Assembly: GCA_009760855.2 (NCBI GenBank)
Contig: WPIO01000148.1
Span: 62,001 to 126,000, forward strand
Length of the DNA: 64,000 bases
Direction: 5' to 3'
Source: Cristatella mucedo
Lineage: Eukaryota; Bryozoa; Phylactolaemata; Cristatellidae
The translations under genes were made by a program, and so were the position numbers. The notes beneath the pieces are model-generated. The model worked only from the letters and a program-made list of their open reading frames with translations. It searched no databases and was not told where the DNA came from. Shown here piece after piece: positions 51,743 to 62,560 of the stretch (position 1 is the first letter of the stretch; the number at the start of each line of letters is the position of its first letter).

Positions 51743-52485
51743 ATCATAATAATAATATTAATGCACTTGATAAATCGCCCTCAGAGAACTCAAGCTATTT
51801 GTAGGCGCTTTACATTTGCTGCAAAGGGAAGCGCGATTGAATGGTGAGCAATATCATGCTTGATAAACAACATGAATATTATAATTAGGGGTGATGTGCA
51901 CAGGGTCAGCAGGCAAGTGTGGTTAGTGGCAGCATGCACAGTGTCAGCACGCATAAACACTTGAAGGACGAATCACAGGGACCCACTAAATGCTGTCCTA
52001 AATATGTGCGCTTTTAAGTTCTTTTTAAATGTGGTCAAGTCAGGGGATGTTCTGACGCAAGTCGGGAGGGAGTTCCAGGCTTTGGGAGCATTCGAACTAA
52101 ATGCACGGTCTCCGAAGGATTTGAGGTTTGTACGAGGTATTGGTAAACTGTTGGATTCCGAAAGCGGGTGGTATGATTCTTGGACTGGTGGGGGAGTAGA
52201 TCTGAGAGATAGGCTGAAGCCGAAGAATGAAGTGACCTAAAAGTGAGCGACAGAACCTTGAAGTCGATCCGTTGCTTGACTGGTAGCCAGTGCAGGTCGG
52301 CGAGAAGTGGTGTGATGTGGCCATTGCGACGCTCACGACAGACAAGCCTAGCTGCGGAGTTGTGCACCAGCTGTAATCGCCCGATTGCACACGCCAGTAG
52401 GCCAGCAAGCAGTGAGTTACAGAAGTCGAGACGGGATGCCTCAAATGCACGGACCAACGTAGACGTGGTAACGAGCCTTCGTACG
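51743..52485 (-). mobile_element. L2-A LINE joined to a minisatellite
   Basis: AATAATAATATTAATGCAC, hairpin (slightly decayed), 3' UTR, then the reversed C-terminus up to [19 protein letters not shown] and STLVRAFEASR at about 52470. Beyond this comes a short spacer with two ACGTAGAACGAGCCTTCGT-type words and the 13-bp array. Minus frames 52035-52850 and 52097-52936 run through both. Confidence 0.92.
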
Positions 52486-52526
52486 TAGAACGAGCCTTCG
52501 TACGAGCAGCCGACCGATCCGACGCA

Positions 52527-52822
52527 TCCTCTGATCGCATCCTCTGATCGTATCCTCTGCTCGCATCCTCCGATCGCATCCTCCGATCGCATCCTCCGAT
52601 CGCATCCTCCGATCGCATCCTCCGATCGCATCCTCCGATCGCATCCTCCGATCGCATCCTCCGATCGCATCCTCCGATCGCATCCTCCAATCGCATCCTC
52701 TGATCGCATCCTCCGATCGCATCCTCCGATCGCATCCTCCGATCGCATCCTCCGATCGCATCCTCTGATCGCATCCTCCGATCGCATCCTCCGATCGCAT
52801 CCTCTGATCGCATCCTCTGATA
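52527..52822. repeat. 13-bp minisatellite, about 22 units
   Basis: Unit GCATCCTCCGATC, with CTCTGATC variants mostly at the ends and one CCAATC. Because 13 is not a multiple of three and no unit makes a stop, all three minus frames are open and encode the same circular 13-residue peptide (RRMRSEDAIGGCD). Confidence 0.97.
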
Positions 52823-53281
52823 CGAGACTTTTTTTAAACAAGCTAAACACCCGCAGCTGCTGCTGCTGCTCACAGCTTTAGCTCCCTCCGTCCGCGTCAG
52901 TTGCCCCTTCGCTTTCCGTTCGTGCTGAAATTTCACACATCGCGCCTCAACAATTGACTTCAGCTTCCTTTTCGGTATCTTTTTACTAATTGGCTATAGC
53001 AACATCTGAACTAAAGCCTTTAGGCACCTTGCACTGAGCACATTATGGGTGCTAGTCCTTACAGACTAAATAATACTGGAGGAGCTGGCGCCGCAAAGCA
53101 CGGCAACAAGGCGTACATTCAGCCACGCTGAATTGTGGCATGCCGAAGGTAGCGGTGCTGTGCAGCAAAACGAGCCCCCGCAGCTCAATTCAAAGATACT
53201 TCACGTCTTTTTGTAAAGCTTTTGATTCAGCAGCCGCGGGGATCTACATTTCCACAGCACCAGCCTTAGCGTACAACTCAC
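52823..53281. other. No gene seen
   Basis: A short CTGCTG run at 52855-52870 and otherwise unique DNA. The 5' part of the plus frame 53140-53442 lies here. Confidence 0.3.
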
Positions 53282-53388
53282 TTAAAGTCTTCAGTGCAAC
53301 CGACGAGCAAGTAGCCATCTCTTGGATTATGCTCAGTATACCGTCTAGATTATCACCTACACGGCTCCCACAGAACCGCTTAAAATCT
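53282..53388 (-). CDS. Candidate internal exon, unknown gene
   Basis: Acceptor AATGGTTCCAG (AG 53390-53389) and donor GTGAGT (53281-53276) bound a 107-nt exon. It reads RDFKRFCGSRVGDNLDGIL, SIIQEMATCSSVALKTL, an amphipathic helix-like segment. If unspliced the frame continues SELYAKAGAVEM to a TAG. A plus frame (53140-53442) overlaps it and could compete. No family is recognised. It may belong with the candidate exon at 53962-54118, though simple joining would not keep the phase. Confidence 0.37.
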
Positions 53389-53961
53389 CTGGAACCATTG
53401 CACAAACCAATCACTTTGACATGCGAATGCTTCAAAGAGTAGAGTGATGAGGAAGTGATTGTTTTCTCATAGAGCGCTATATAAGTTGCTATAACTGGCA
53501 GTATTGGTAGTGGTGGTGACAATTATGGCGGTAGCGGCAGCGATGGTGGTAGCTGCGGTAGTGGCTGTGGTAGAGACTGAAGTAGTTGTCGGTAGTAGTC
53601 GTAGCGCAGCCTCGGCTTAATTTTAGGCCGAGCCGAGAACAACTGCTGCTCGGCGGAGAACAACTCGCTCGTCCCAGTTAGAGCAGTTAGCTAGAGAGCA
53701 GCACCAGCCACCAGGCGAGAGAGCGAGAGAGCGAAAGCCCGGAAGCACTGGGACCAACTGTGGCTAATTTTAGACATTCGTGGTTTGTGGATCAGTAGCA
53801 TTTATTACGCTGTCATTCCGCCGCGGCCAGTTTATGGCTTAGAGCGAGCGTGGCAGTGCGTCGAGGACGCCGGGCAGTACGGCGGTGAAATGGCCCGCTG
53901 CAGCGTACGTATGAGTGAACATCTTTGAGCCCACTTCGGCGTTCTGCTTGCTGCCGCGTAC
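53389..53961. other. Intron-like DNA with a GGT/GGC-rich stretch
   Basis: 53496-53605 is built of GGTAGTGGTGGT-type triplets, an imperfect trinucleotide repeat. 53690-53740 carries GAGAGAGCGAGAGAGCG. No gene is seen on the plus strand. Confidence 0.4.
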
Positions 53962-54118
53962 CTGCAGTTTGGAGAATGTCAAAGTACGCCGGTTGTGGCG
54001 ATTCGGCCTTTAGAATTGATCTGCTTTGCAGAATCAGCTGTTCAATGTTGGCTGGCCTGTCAACCTTGGCCATAACTCTGCCCAAAAATGAACCGTCTGG
54101 AACCTTCTCCGCACTCAA
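53962..54118 (-). CDS. Candidate exon, unknown gene
   Basis: A coding-like frame reads VPDGSFLGRVMAKVDRPAN, IEQLILQSRSILKAESPQP, AYFDILQTA up to a consensus donor CAG/GTACGC (53962-53961). The 5' border is unclear; AG sites near 54105-54110 are possible acceptors. Codon choice and the regular hydrophobic pattern support it. No family is recognised. Another candidate exon lies 570 bp downstream on the same strand. Confidence 0.37.
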
Positions 54119-54149
54119 GCTGGACGGGGTTGCTCATCCGGTGATCGAG

Positions 54150-54600
54150 TGATAGTAGTAATTTCTTACCGTTCGGCCCATGTATTCCTGCCTTTTTGCG
54201 AAGGTAGAGGCATTCCTGCCTTTAAGGTGGAAGCTGAGCCCTAGTTCTCCAGTCAGGAGTTAGGTTCTGATGTACTTCTGCCTTTTGCGAAAGGTGGAGG
54301 TGAAATCCTAGTTCCCCGGTCAGGGTCTAGGTTCCGGTTGTTCGGGCCTCTTCGTCTATTTGGATAGTTTCCCACGTTATAGACGTAGGTAGCCTCCGTT
54401 CGGCGACCTATTTCCCCCGCAAGAGTGCTTGTGCTGTTGAGAGCCTGCGAGAAGTGTGAGGATAAAACTTAACTAGACGCGAAGCGATATTTTGCAAATA
54501 AAGTTTAGTCAAATCTCCTATTCGTGTTTGTATCTCTTTCCAATTCCCGTCACGAACTCACGACCCCTTATTGACAGTGTGTAGGTTGGCGCCGGAAACG
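54150..54600 (+). mobile_element. LTR-like segment with a possible primer binding site
   Basis: A polyadenylation signal AATAAAG at 54500, about 70 bp before an end TTATTGACA, then TTGGCGCCGGAAACGC (54587-54602), which resembles a tRNA primer binding site. Inside, an approximately 90-bp imperfect duplication (ATTCCTGCCTTTTTGCGAA, TTCTGCCTTTTGCGAAAGG; CTAGTTCTCCAGTCAGG, CTAGTTCCCCGGTCAGG). No gag-pol is seen. Could be a solo LTR; the left border TG is uncertain. Confidence 0.35.
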
Positions 54601-54621
54601 CTCTTTCGCGCGGCCACGTAG

Positions 54622-55298
54622 ATGTAATGTAATGTATCTCCGTCAGTAACTCCACAAAGTCATAAAGACCATGTGGGCGTTACGCAGGAGAGTTTTGTAT
54701 AGCGCACTCACAGCCTAAGCGGCTTTCGGTACGCATTCGGGAGCCAACAGACTTCGTCTCACGCAACAAAGAGAAAGTGGGAAGCATAGCAGAGTTAAGA
54801 GAGCAGTTGAGGTAGTGAGTAGCATAGAAGTAGCAGTTCAGGACCGCTGAAAAAGATGTGCCATAGTCGGCAGTTGGAGAGTAGATGTCGTTGCGTAAGA
54901 ATTGTGGAAGCGAGTTCCACAGTCTAGGACCTGCAGAGCTAAAGCTTCTGTCGCCAACTGTCTTTAAGCGGAGGAATGAAACAGCTAATGTATTGTCCAC
55001 ACAGGACCTGAGGGCGCGAACAGGCTGAAACTGATGCAGCAGTTCAGCTAGGTATGAAGGAGCCAAGCCGTGGCGGGCCTTGTGGGTCAGCGTAAGAACT
55101 TTGCTCTGTATCCTTTGATCAACCGGCAACCATTCTAGCTCTTTCAGCAAAGGAGACACGTGCTCAAACCACTGGGACTTGAAGACCAGCCTTGCAGCCA
55201 TATTCATAGTCCGCTGTAGTGGCATAATAGCTTTCTTTGGTAGCCCAGCCAAAAGGGAATTACAATAATCAAGCCGAGACAGAACTAAATAGCTAGTT
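54622..55298 (-). mobile_element. L2-B LINE C-terminal part
   Basis: GATGTAATGTAATGTATCTCC is the reversed tail; the minus frame 54680-55513 then reads the L2-B C-terminus backwards from QNSPA to [19 protein letters not shown] at about 55260. The copy ends near 55298. The frame is open, so it is young. Confidence 0.93.
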
Positions 55299-55505
55299 AA
55301 ATGCGCACCGAATCGCATTTGGCAGTTCGCAGTTCGCAGCATTCGCATTCGGCCAAGCCGCTTGCTAAGCGGCAGGTTGCGCCTCCTAATCCGAGCCTTC
55401 GGCGTTACAATAGTAGTTATAGTATTAATAGTGGTAATAACGGAAGTAGCACGGAAACATTTGAATGCATGTTTTGCGACCCAAATACTAAGAAGCTTAC
55501 GATTT
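55299..55505. other. No firm feature; short CGCAGTTCGCA repeats
   Basis: 55320-55350 has GCAGTTCGCAGTTCGCAGC and GCATTCGCATTCGGC, small local repeats. The L2-B frame continues through by chance. Confidence 0.35.
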
Positions 55506-55955
55506 TTTGACACACTCCACTGCCAGGCCTATCTGTCAGCGAAGTAGCTGCCACGTTACACCACTTCTCACATCTCCACAGGCTCCCCATCAAGCAGCGT
55601 ATTGACAACAAGGTTTCATCACTGACTTCATTTAGCTGTGCCTCGAACAAACATCAAATTCTCTAGAGACCATGCCTTTAGTTCGTATGCTCTCAAAGCC
55701 TGGAACTCACTACCGACGCACGTCACAACGTCCCCTGACAAGACGACCTTTAAAAAGAAGCATAAAACGCACTGGTATATTGCAGTATTTGGTTAATTTT
55801 TGTGAATCGTCTTTCGCGTGCATGTACCTGCTTACACTATACCTGCTGCTTGCGGATGTAACCACGAAACATTCGGTAACACTTCCTATATAGCATCTGT
55901 ACAGTGCCTAGAGATAGATTTAGTTCTCTGAGTTCGCTATACAAATTAATCACTT
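55506..55955 (+). mobile_element. Old L2-A C-terminal fragment
   Basis: GCTGCCACGTTACACCACTTC, CACAGGCTCCCCATCAAGC, GTTCGTATGCTCTCAAAGCC, CTGGAACTCACTACC, then a worn hairpin (GTGCCTAGAGATAGATTTAG, CTGAGTTCGCTATAC). Frames broken by an internal deletion. Confidence 0.75.
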
Positions 55956-56004
55956 TTCATTACCGAACTCACTCCTTAACAACTTTAAATAGAAGCTAAC
56001 ACGT

Positions 56005-57000
56005 AGATGTTCCTCGCATCACAGAGCTCGTCTCCTGAAGACCCTACACCATCATCTCTGTGGTCTTCACTGGCAGACCAACTTTGCCCTGCCATAACCG
56101 AGATTTTTAAAGCTTCTTTGGGGAAAGGGGTCGTCCCCAAGTCCTTCAAATCGGCAGTACTTAAAAAGCCTGGATTAGATACGGAGGTCCTTGCAAACTA
56201 TCTCCCAATTAACCTTTCTTGTTAAAGATTCTTGAAAAATGGTCGCTAAGCAGCTGGCTGAGCATATATAAAAGAATGAAATATCAGAAACATTTCAATC
56301 ACGGTTCAAGAGGCCGCACTCCACTGAAACTGCTCTCCTCAGTATTACCGATAAAATTCTACGTGGCAGCGATGACGGGAATGTCACTGCCATAGCTCTG
56401 CTAGATCTATCAGCTGCGTTCGACACCATCGACCACGATGCTCTACTTGAACGATTGAGAACAACGATCGTTCTGGCAGACGAGGCACTGGCGTGGTTTA
56501 AATCGTACTTGTCTGATTGTGTTCAATCTGTGTCGTGTGGGGATCATTTCTCACACACGAGACGGATCACACGTGGAGTCCCTCAAGAGTCCGTCCTCGG
56601 TTCCTTGCTGTTCACCGTTTATACTCAACCTCTGGGGCAAGTGATTAAGGCCCATGGAAAAGGATATCACTTTTAATCTGGCGATACTCAGCTGTATTTG
56701 TCATTCAAATCGTCAGAATTTGCTGCTGCAACTGAGAAACTGAATGCTTGCCTTGCCGAGATTCGATCCTGGATGTCAGAAACTTCTTGAAACTAAATTA
56801 CGATTAAACCGAACTGCTGCTCGTAGGACGCCCTAAGCGTTTGGCCGGACTAGAAGGTTTTGCTCTTCTAATAGGTGATACTGTTGTTCGACAATCACCA
56901 CGTGCTCGAAATTTAGGTGTCGTTTTCGACAGCTGCCTCAATTTTAAAAGCTTCATTCAGAAGACTGCATATACAGCTCGCCATCATGTCTGATCCCTAT
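56005..57000 (+). mobile_element. L2-B LINE, RT part, interrupted at its 3' end
   Basis: [19 protein letters not shown] (56007-56225), broken RT frames, [18 protein letters not shown], then [16 protein letters not shown] (56455-56676) and GVPQESVLGSLLF. YADD is altered (TTTTAATCTGGCGATACTC shows a stop in place of the first residues). Ends at CATGTCTGATCCCTAT, where an L2-A tail begins. Old copy. Confidence 0.88.
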
Positions 57001-57120
57001 AATAATAATAATAACAATAATAATAATAATGCACTTGATAAAGCGCCCTCAGAGAACTTAATCTCTTTCTAGGCGCTTTACATTTGCTGCAAAGTGAAAT
57101 GCAATTGAATGGCAATAGTG
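57001..57120 (-). mobile_element. L2-A 3' tail at the end of an L2-B copy
   Basis: AATAATAATAATAACAATAA, GCACTTGATAAAGCGCCC, a well-kept hairpin, then CAATTGAATGGCAATAG. The L2-B sequence does not resume on its other side. Confidence 0.9.
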
Positions 57121-57129
57121 CTAACCAAC

Positions 57130-57440
57130 CCAGACTTGAAAAATTGTGTCACCTTCTTTGGGTCCTTTCAGTTATCTAGCCTCGGCATACCTATCAGCCT
57201 TCATTCGTTTCCCATCAGGTCTCTCAGCACGCAAGCCGTTCTTCTGACCCGAGTGGTTTGTTTTCGCCCCTAACTTCAAATCCATTGGAGATCATGTCTT
57301 CAGTTACTTTTCTCCGTAAGCATTTCATGCCGACTGCCATTCCATCGCATCATCTCGTAATTGAACAAAATTCAAAGATAAGTTTACACTATTCGTTTCT
57401 CATTATCTTTGCTCTGTCCACGTGAGTTGTCCTTGGCGAA
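57130..57440 (+). mobile_element. Very old L2-A-like C-terminal relic
   Basis: ACCTTCTTTGGGTCCTTTC, TATCTAGCCTCGGCATACC, CTTCAAATCCATTGGAGATC and TTTCTCCGTAAGCATTTC correspond in order to L2-A TFRSLHSLAPAYL, NLKSFGDHAFSSYAPKAW. No tail. Confidence 0.5.
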
Positions 57441-57784
57441 ATTGCATATCGCGGCTTATGTGCTCGATTAAACGTGCGACACAAGCGAGCCCCCGGTGAG
57501 CTTGTTTTTTTCGTGGGTGCTTCGAGTGCTTATCTGTTAATGACGCAGTGCACAGCACTGGCAGGGGTTTCACTAACTAGCGGCTGCAAGCGTATTTCGT
57601 CGGGTAGCATGCTAGTCTGAGCATGTTATTAGCGTGCTTTCGTAAGCCTCATTCTGTCAGAGTCATTAATTCTTTCTTGCTGCTTTGCTTTTGCAATTCG
57701 GCAGCCTTGACAATAAAAAGCAAATGTACTCTGGTCTGCAGAGAAGTACAAGTAACCGAAGATGTTTATTCAACAGTCTAATTT
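57441..57784. other. No gene seen
   Basis: Unique DNA without recognisable features. Confidence 0.35.
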
Positions 57785-57885
57785 AAATAATATTGATAAT
57801 GACAATAGGTCACTTGTATAGCAGCGTAAGATAACTTAATCTCTTTTCAGTCACTTTATAACTCTCTGCATGGGAATATGCACTC
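57785..57885 (-). mobile_element. Diverged L2-type 3' tail
   Basis: AATAATATTGATAATGAC, TATAGCAGCGTAAGATAAC, TTAATCTCTTTTCAGTCAC; the L2 hairpin with several mismatches. Confidence 0.55.
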
Positions 57886-58364
57886 AAGAGTTGATGAGAT
57901 TGCTTCGGTATCAAGCAGGCAAAAGCAAGCAAGTATTATGCTTAGGCCATACTGCACGAGAAGACAGTGCAACCGGATAGGAAGATCGATGGCTAGTAGC
58001 GAGTGCTGAATCACGCACCGGAAAGTTGGCATATCGCACTGGTAGAGCATGAGGACTTATAGCTGCTACCTCACGCCTATTTGTCTGTATTACCTTACTT
58101 ATTATTATTATTATTATTAATGAGATCAAAGTAGATTTTTGTAGAACTAACCATTTTTGGTTTAGTTTTTTAAATCAACACATATTTGTGATTTACAATA
58201 CCAAGGGAGTGAAAGAAGTCTCCACATATATTCTGATACTTCTGCAGGAGATTCTCCACAAAAGAGCAGCGGTTAGCGGTTACTATATTCACCAAACAGT
58301 GCTAACATGCCTATTTCGGATGCAAACTGAGAGATCGGGATAAGACATGGACACAATATAAGTC
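57886..58364. other. No gene seen
   Basis: Unique DNA with an ATT run at 58100-58120. Confidence 0.35.
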
Positions 58365-58990
58365 ATGCTTGCTGGCCTACCAGCCTGTGCAATCAGGCGC
58401 TCACAGCTGGTGCAAAACTCTGCATCTAGGCTTGTCCGTCGTGAGCCTCACCGTTGCCACATCAACCACTTCTAGCCGACCTGCATTGGCTCCCAGTCAA
58501 GCAATGCATCGACTGCAAGGTTTTGTCACTCACTTTCAGGTCCCTTCCATATTTAGCTCCAGCCTACCTACCAGATTAACTCCCCCACCAGGCTACCTGT
58601 CATACCACCCGCTTTTCGGAATCAAACTGTTTCACTATACCTCGTGCAAACCTCAACCTCCTTTGGAGACTGAGCCTTTAGTTTGTATGCTCGCGAAGCC
58701 TGGAACTCACTCCCGACCTGCGTCCTGACATCTCCTTACTAGTCCACATTTAAAAAGAAACTAAAACGCATTTATTTATGACAGCATTGAATCGGTCCCT
58801 TTGATTCGTCCTTTATGTGCTTATGCATGCTGACACTGCGTGCTGCCACACACCAGTTTTACATGTTGACAGTGTGCATGCCACCATTACCTTGTTATTC
58901 TTGTTGTTTATTGAACATGCTACCACTAACCGTTCGATCGTGCTTCTTTTGCAGCACAAGTCAAGTGCCTAGAAAGAGGAATTAAAGTCT
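58365..58990 (+). mobile_element. L2-A LINE 3' part
   Basis: GCTTGCTGGCCTACCAGCC to the C-terminal CCTGGAACTCACTCCCGACC and 3' UTR, ending at a damaged hairpin (GTCAAGTGCCTAGAAAGAGG). Two frame breaks. The tail is replaced by an L2-B-containing block. Confidence 0.85.
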
Positions 58991-59074
58991 GCGGTAGAGA
59001 ACTTTATTGGCAATCGCATCCACTGACTAGGCAGCACCGTTAACGCGATTCGCCGCTGTGCCGTCACTTGTATC

Positions 59075-59500
59075 CCCTTATGTAACTCCACAAAGCTACA
59101 ACAACTATGCAGGTGTTACGCTGGAATTTCATATAGTGCACCCGCTGCCAAGGCGGCTTTTGGTACGAATTTGGTAGCCAACAGACTTCATATAACGCAA
59201 CAAAGAGAAAGTGAGAAGCATAGCTGAGACAGGGGAGCAGCTTCGAGAGTGAGTAACATGGAACTAGCAGCTAAGGAAAGCTGGATAGGATGTGCCATAG
59301 TCGGCAGCAGGAGAGTAGTTGTCGTTGCATAAAAATTGGGGAAGCTCCACGGTCTGGGACCTGCAGAGCAAAAGCTTCTGTTGCCAACGGTCTTCAAGAG
59401 GATGAATGGAAAAGTTAATTTATTATCCAAACAGGTACTGGGGGCACGAGGTGGCTGAAAGAAATGGCTGGAACTGGTGCAGCAGTTAAAGTAGGTATGA
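59075..59500 (-). mobile_element. L2-B copy, 3' half of an interrupted host
   Basis: TATGTAACTCCACAAAGC, CCAACAGACTTCATATAACG, GGACCTGCAGAGCAAAAG and GCAGTTAAAGTAGGTATGAAGG in reversed L2-B order. It stops at GAAGGAGCAAAT; the host resumes at 60537. Confidence 0.85.
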
Positions 59501-59504
59501 AGGA

Positions 59505-59975
59505 GCAAATAATACATTTGATATAGGGCCCTCAAAGAACTCAATCGCTTTCAAGGCGCTTTGCATTTCATGCAAAGGAAGACGGTCGAATGGTTAGTGG
59601 TAGCATGCTCAATGACAACATGCATAACACGATTTGGGGCGGCATGCACAAAGTCAGCATGCAAAACTGGTTAGTCTCAGCACGAACAGCGTCAGCATGC
59701 ATAAGCAAAGGACGAATCACGCGTACCTACTAAATGCTGTCATAAATAGACGCGTTTTAGTTTCTTTTTAAATGTGGTCAAGTCAGGGCAATTCGGAAGC
59801 GAATTCCAGGCTTTGGGAACATAAAGAAACTGGCTCCAAATGATTTGAGGTTCGCACGAGATATACATGAACGATAAGACTCCGAAAAGCTGGCGGAACG
59901 ATGCTTAGCCCGGTTGGAGAGTAGGTCAGATAGGTAGACTGAAGTTAAAGAATGAAGATACCTAAAAGTGAGTGA
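59505..59975 (-). mobile_element. L2-A LINE inserted in the L2-B host
   Basis: AATAATACATTTGATATAGGG, CCTCAAAGAACTCAATCGC, 3' UTR, then the reversed C-terminus (GAATTCCAGGCTTTGGGAAC, GATTTGAGGTTCGCACGAG) to about 59975. Old. Confidence 0.85.
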
Positions 59976-60037
59976 AAATAATATATACGTATACACACGC
60001 ACACACATATATTTAATATATATATATATATATATCC
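59976..60037. repeat. ACAC / TATA microsatellite
   Basis: TATACACACGCACACACATA followed by TA units between an inverted pair of L2-A copies. Confidence 0.85.
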
Positions 60038-60400
60038 TTTGGAGACCGTGCATTTAGTTCGTATGCTCCCAAAGCCTGGAACTCCCTCCCGACCTGCGTT
60101 AGAACATCCCCTGACCTGACCACTTTAAAAGGAACTTAAAAACACACCTATTTAGGACAGCCTTTAGTGGGTCCCTGTGATTCCGTCCTTGATGTGCTTA
60201 TGCGTGCTGACATTGTGCATGCTGTCACTAACCACATTTGCATGCTGACCCTATGCATGTCACCCCTAACCATATTATTCATTTTGTTTGTTTTTCAAGC
60301 ATGATTTTACTTACCATTCAATTGCATTTCACTTTGCAGCAAATGTAAAGCGCCTAGAAAGAGATTAAGTTCTGTGAGGGCGCTTTATCAAGTGCATTAT
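60038..60400 (+). mobile_element. L2-A LINE 3' end, young
   Basis: Starts CCTTTGGAGACCGTGCATTT and runs through the C-terminus and 3' UTR to a perfect hairpin (GTAAAGCGCCTAGAAAGAG ... GTGAGGGCGCTTTATC) and ATT units. One base lost near CCACTTTAAAAGG. Confidence 0.92.
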
Positions 60401-60536
60401 TATTATTATATAGTATTCATATGTATAGTGCTTTAAGAGAACTTAATCTCTATTCAGGCGCTTCACATACATATGCCACGGGCTCGAGCTCACGACCTCA
60501 GCACCTAAACCACTTGGTCAAACCAGTGCAGCTTTG
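60401..60536 (-). mobile_element. SINE-1 copy, well preserved
   Basis: Minus strand: A box TTTGACCAAGTGGTTTAGG, B-box region GGTCGTGAGCTCGAGCCC, then GTGAAGCGCCTGAATAGAG, ATTAAGTTCTCTTAAAGCAC. It abuts the ATT tail of the L2-A copy in opposite orientation, so the two tails face each other. Confidence 0.78.
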
Positions 60537-60755
60537 CCGAGTCAAGCCGTGGGTCTGTATAAGAACTTTACTCTGTATCAGTTGATCAACTGGCAGCCAT
60601 TCGAGCTCTCCGTAAAGGAGACACACTGTCAAACCTCTGGGATTCGTAAACTAGCCTAGCAGCCATATTCATCGCCAGCTGCAGTGGCCCAGTGGCTTTT
60701 CCGGCAGCCCAGCCGAAAGGAAATTACAATAATCTAGCTGAGATAAAATTAACGA
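60537..60755 (-). mobile_element. L2-B copy, inner half of the interrupted host
   Basis: GTCAAGCCGTGGGTCTG, ACTTTACTCTGTATCAGTTG, GCAGCCCAGCCGAAAGGAAA and AATAATCTAGCTGAGATAAA continue the L2-B copy that ended at 59500. About 1.03 kb of other elements lies between. Confidence 0.85.
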
Positions 60756-61394
60756 CAAAGTTGAATTCTTTGCAAGCCACCGTAGAAGCCTTGGCAGCAG
60801 AATGAATGTTAAGATACATTTTCTAAACTCTCACCTTGATTATTTGCCATCGAATTTAGGAGTAGCCAGCAAGTAACTGGGTGAGAGGTTCCATCGGGAC
60901 ATGCATGAAATGAAGTGTAAATATCAAGGCGGCTGGAATGCTGGCCGATTACTTTCGAAGCCAGAAGCACCACAATCCAGCTGCTGAGCATAGCAACAAG
61001 TCCAGAAAGAGGCAGTTAAAAAGCATTCGACTAAATGAAGGAAGAATTACGTTTGAATTGTACATAAACAATAGGATATTTTTTTTATTAAAAACTATGT
61101 AAAAACCATGTATTACATGTGAAGATTTTGGAGAATAATAATGGAAATTGTTCAAATTCTGACGTGCTGGATTAAAACGAGTTACTGATTCTGAAAGAGC
61201 ATCTCAAAATTTACTTGAATCGCTCACTAAATTGAAAACTTTTTTAATTGCAGGCAAGCATAGCTCATTAATTAATGCATGCACTAATTTAAAAAACGGC
61301 CAAGTAGAATATCCCTACAAAAAGACTTCAAAACCTGGTGAAAACTTTAACCTTTAAACAGGGATCGGCATAACTTAAAAATTTAACTGCAAAC
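60756..61394. other. No gene seen
   Basis: AT-rich unique DNA. Intron-like. Confidence 0.35.
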
Positions 61395-61553
61395 CTGATT
61401 TTGAGGTCAGATTGAAGTAAGAAGCTGACATAAGAGGGGTGCCAGATAGTCTTGCTAGAATGAGAGGCTTGTCTGTGGGCATTACATTTAAACCCGCCGA
61501 CGTCAGTAAGACTAAGGTCTGAGCATCTGAGTCTGGCACGAGCAGAGCAGCCT
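61395..61553 (-). CDS. Candidate internal exon (159 nt, phase 1-1), unknown gene
   Basis: Acceptor CTGGATTTGCAG (AG 61555-61554) and a donor TCAG/GTTTGC (61395-61394) bound a 159-nt open stretch, a multiple of three. It reads AALLVPDSDAQTLVLLTSAG, LNVMPTDKPLILARLSG, TPLMSASYFNLTSKS. Beta-strand-like hydrophobic runs and PxxKPL, SxTPL turns look like folded protein. The donor is not consensus. No family is recognised. Downstream and upstream exons are not identified. Confidence 0.37.
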
Positions 61554-62398
<845 letters not shown>

Positions 62399-62463
62399 AG
62401 AGGAGAGAGGGAGGGAGAGAGGGGTTGAATGCAATGCTAATGCATGCCTGTGCACCTAAACTT

Positions 62464-62467
<4 letters not shown>

Positions 62468-62560
<93 letters not shown>
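62468..62560. repeat. GT microsatellite
   Basis: About 46 uninterrupted GT units, only 70 bp from the GA repeat. Confidence 0.98.

Noticed and set aside
52527-52822. CRISPR-like array
   Set aside because: Contiguous 13-bp units without spacers in an animal genome; it is a minisatellite.
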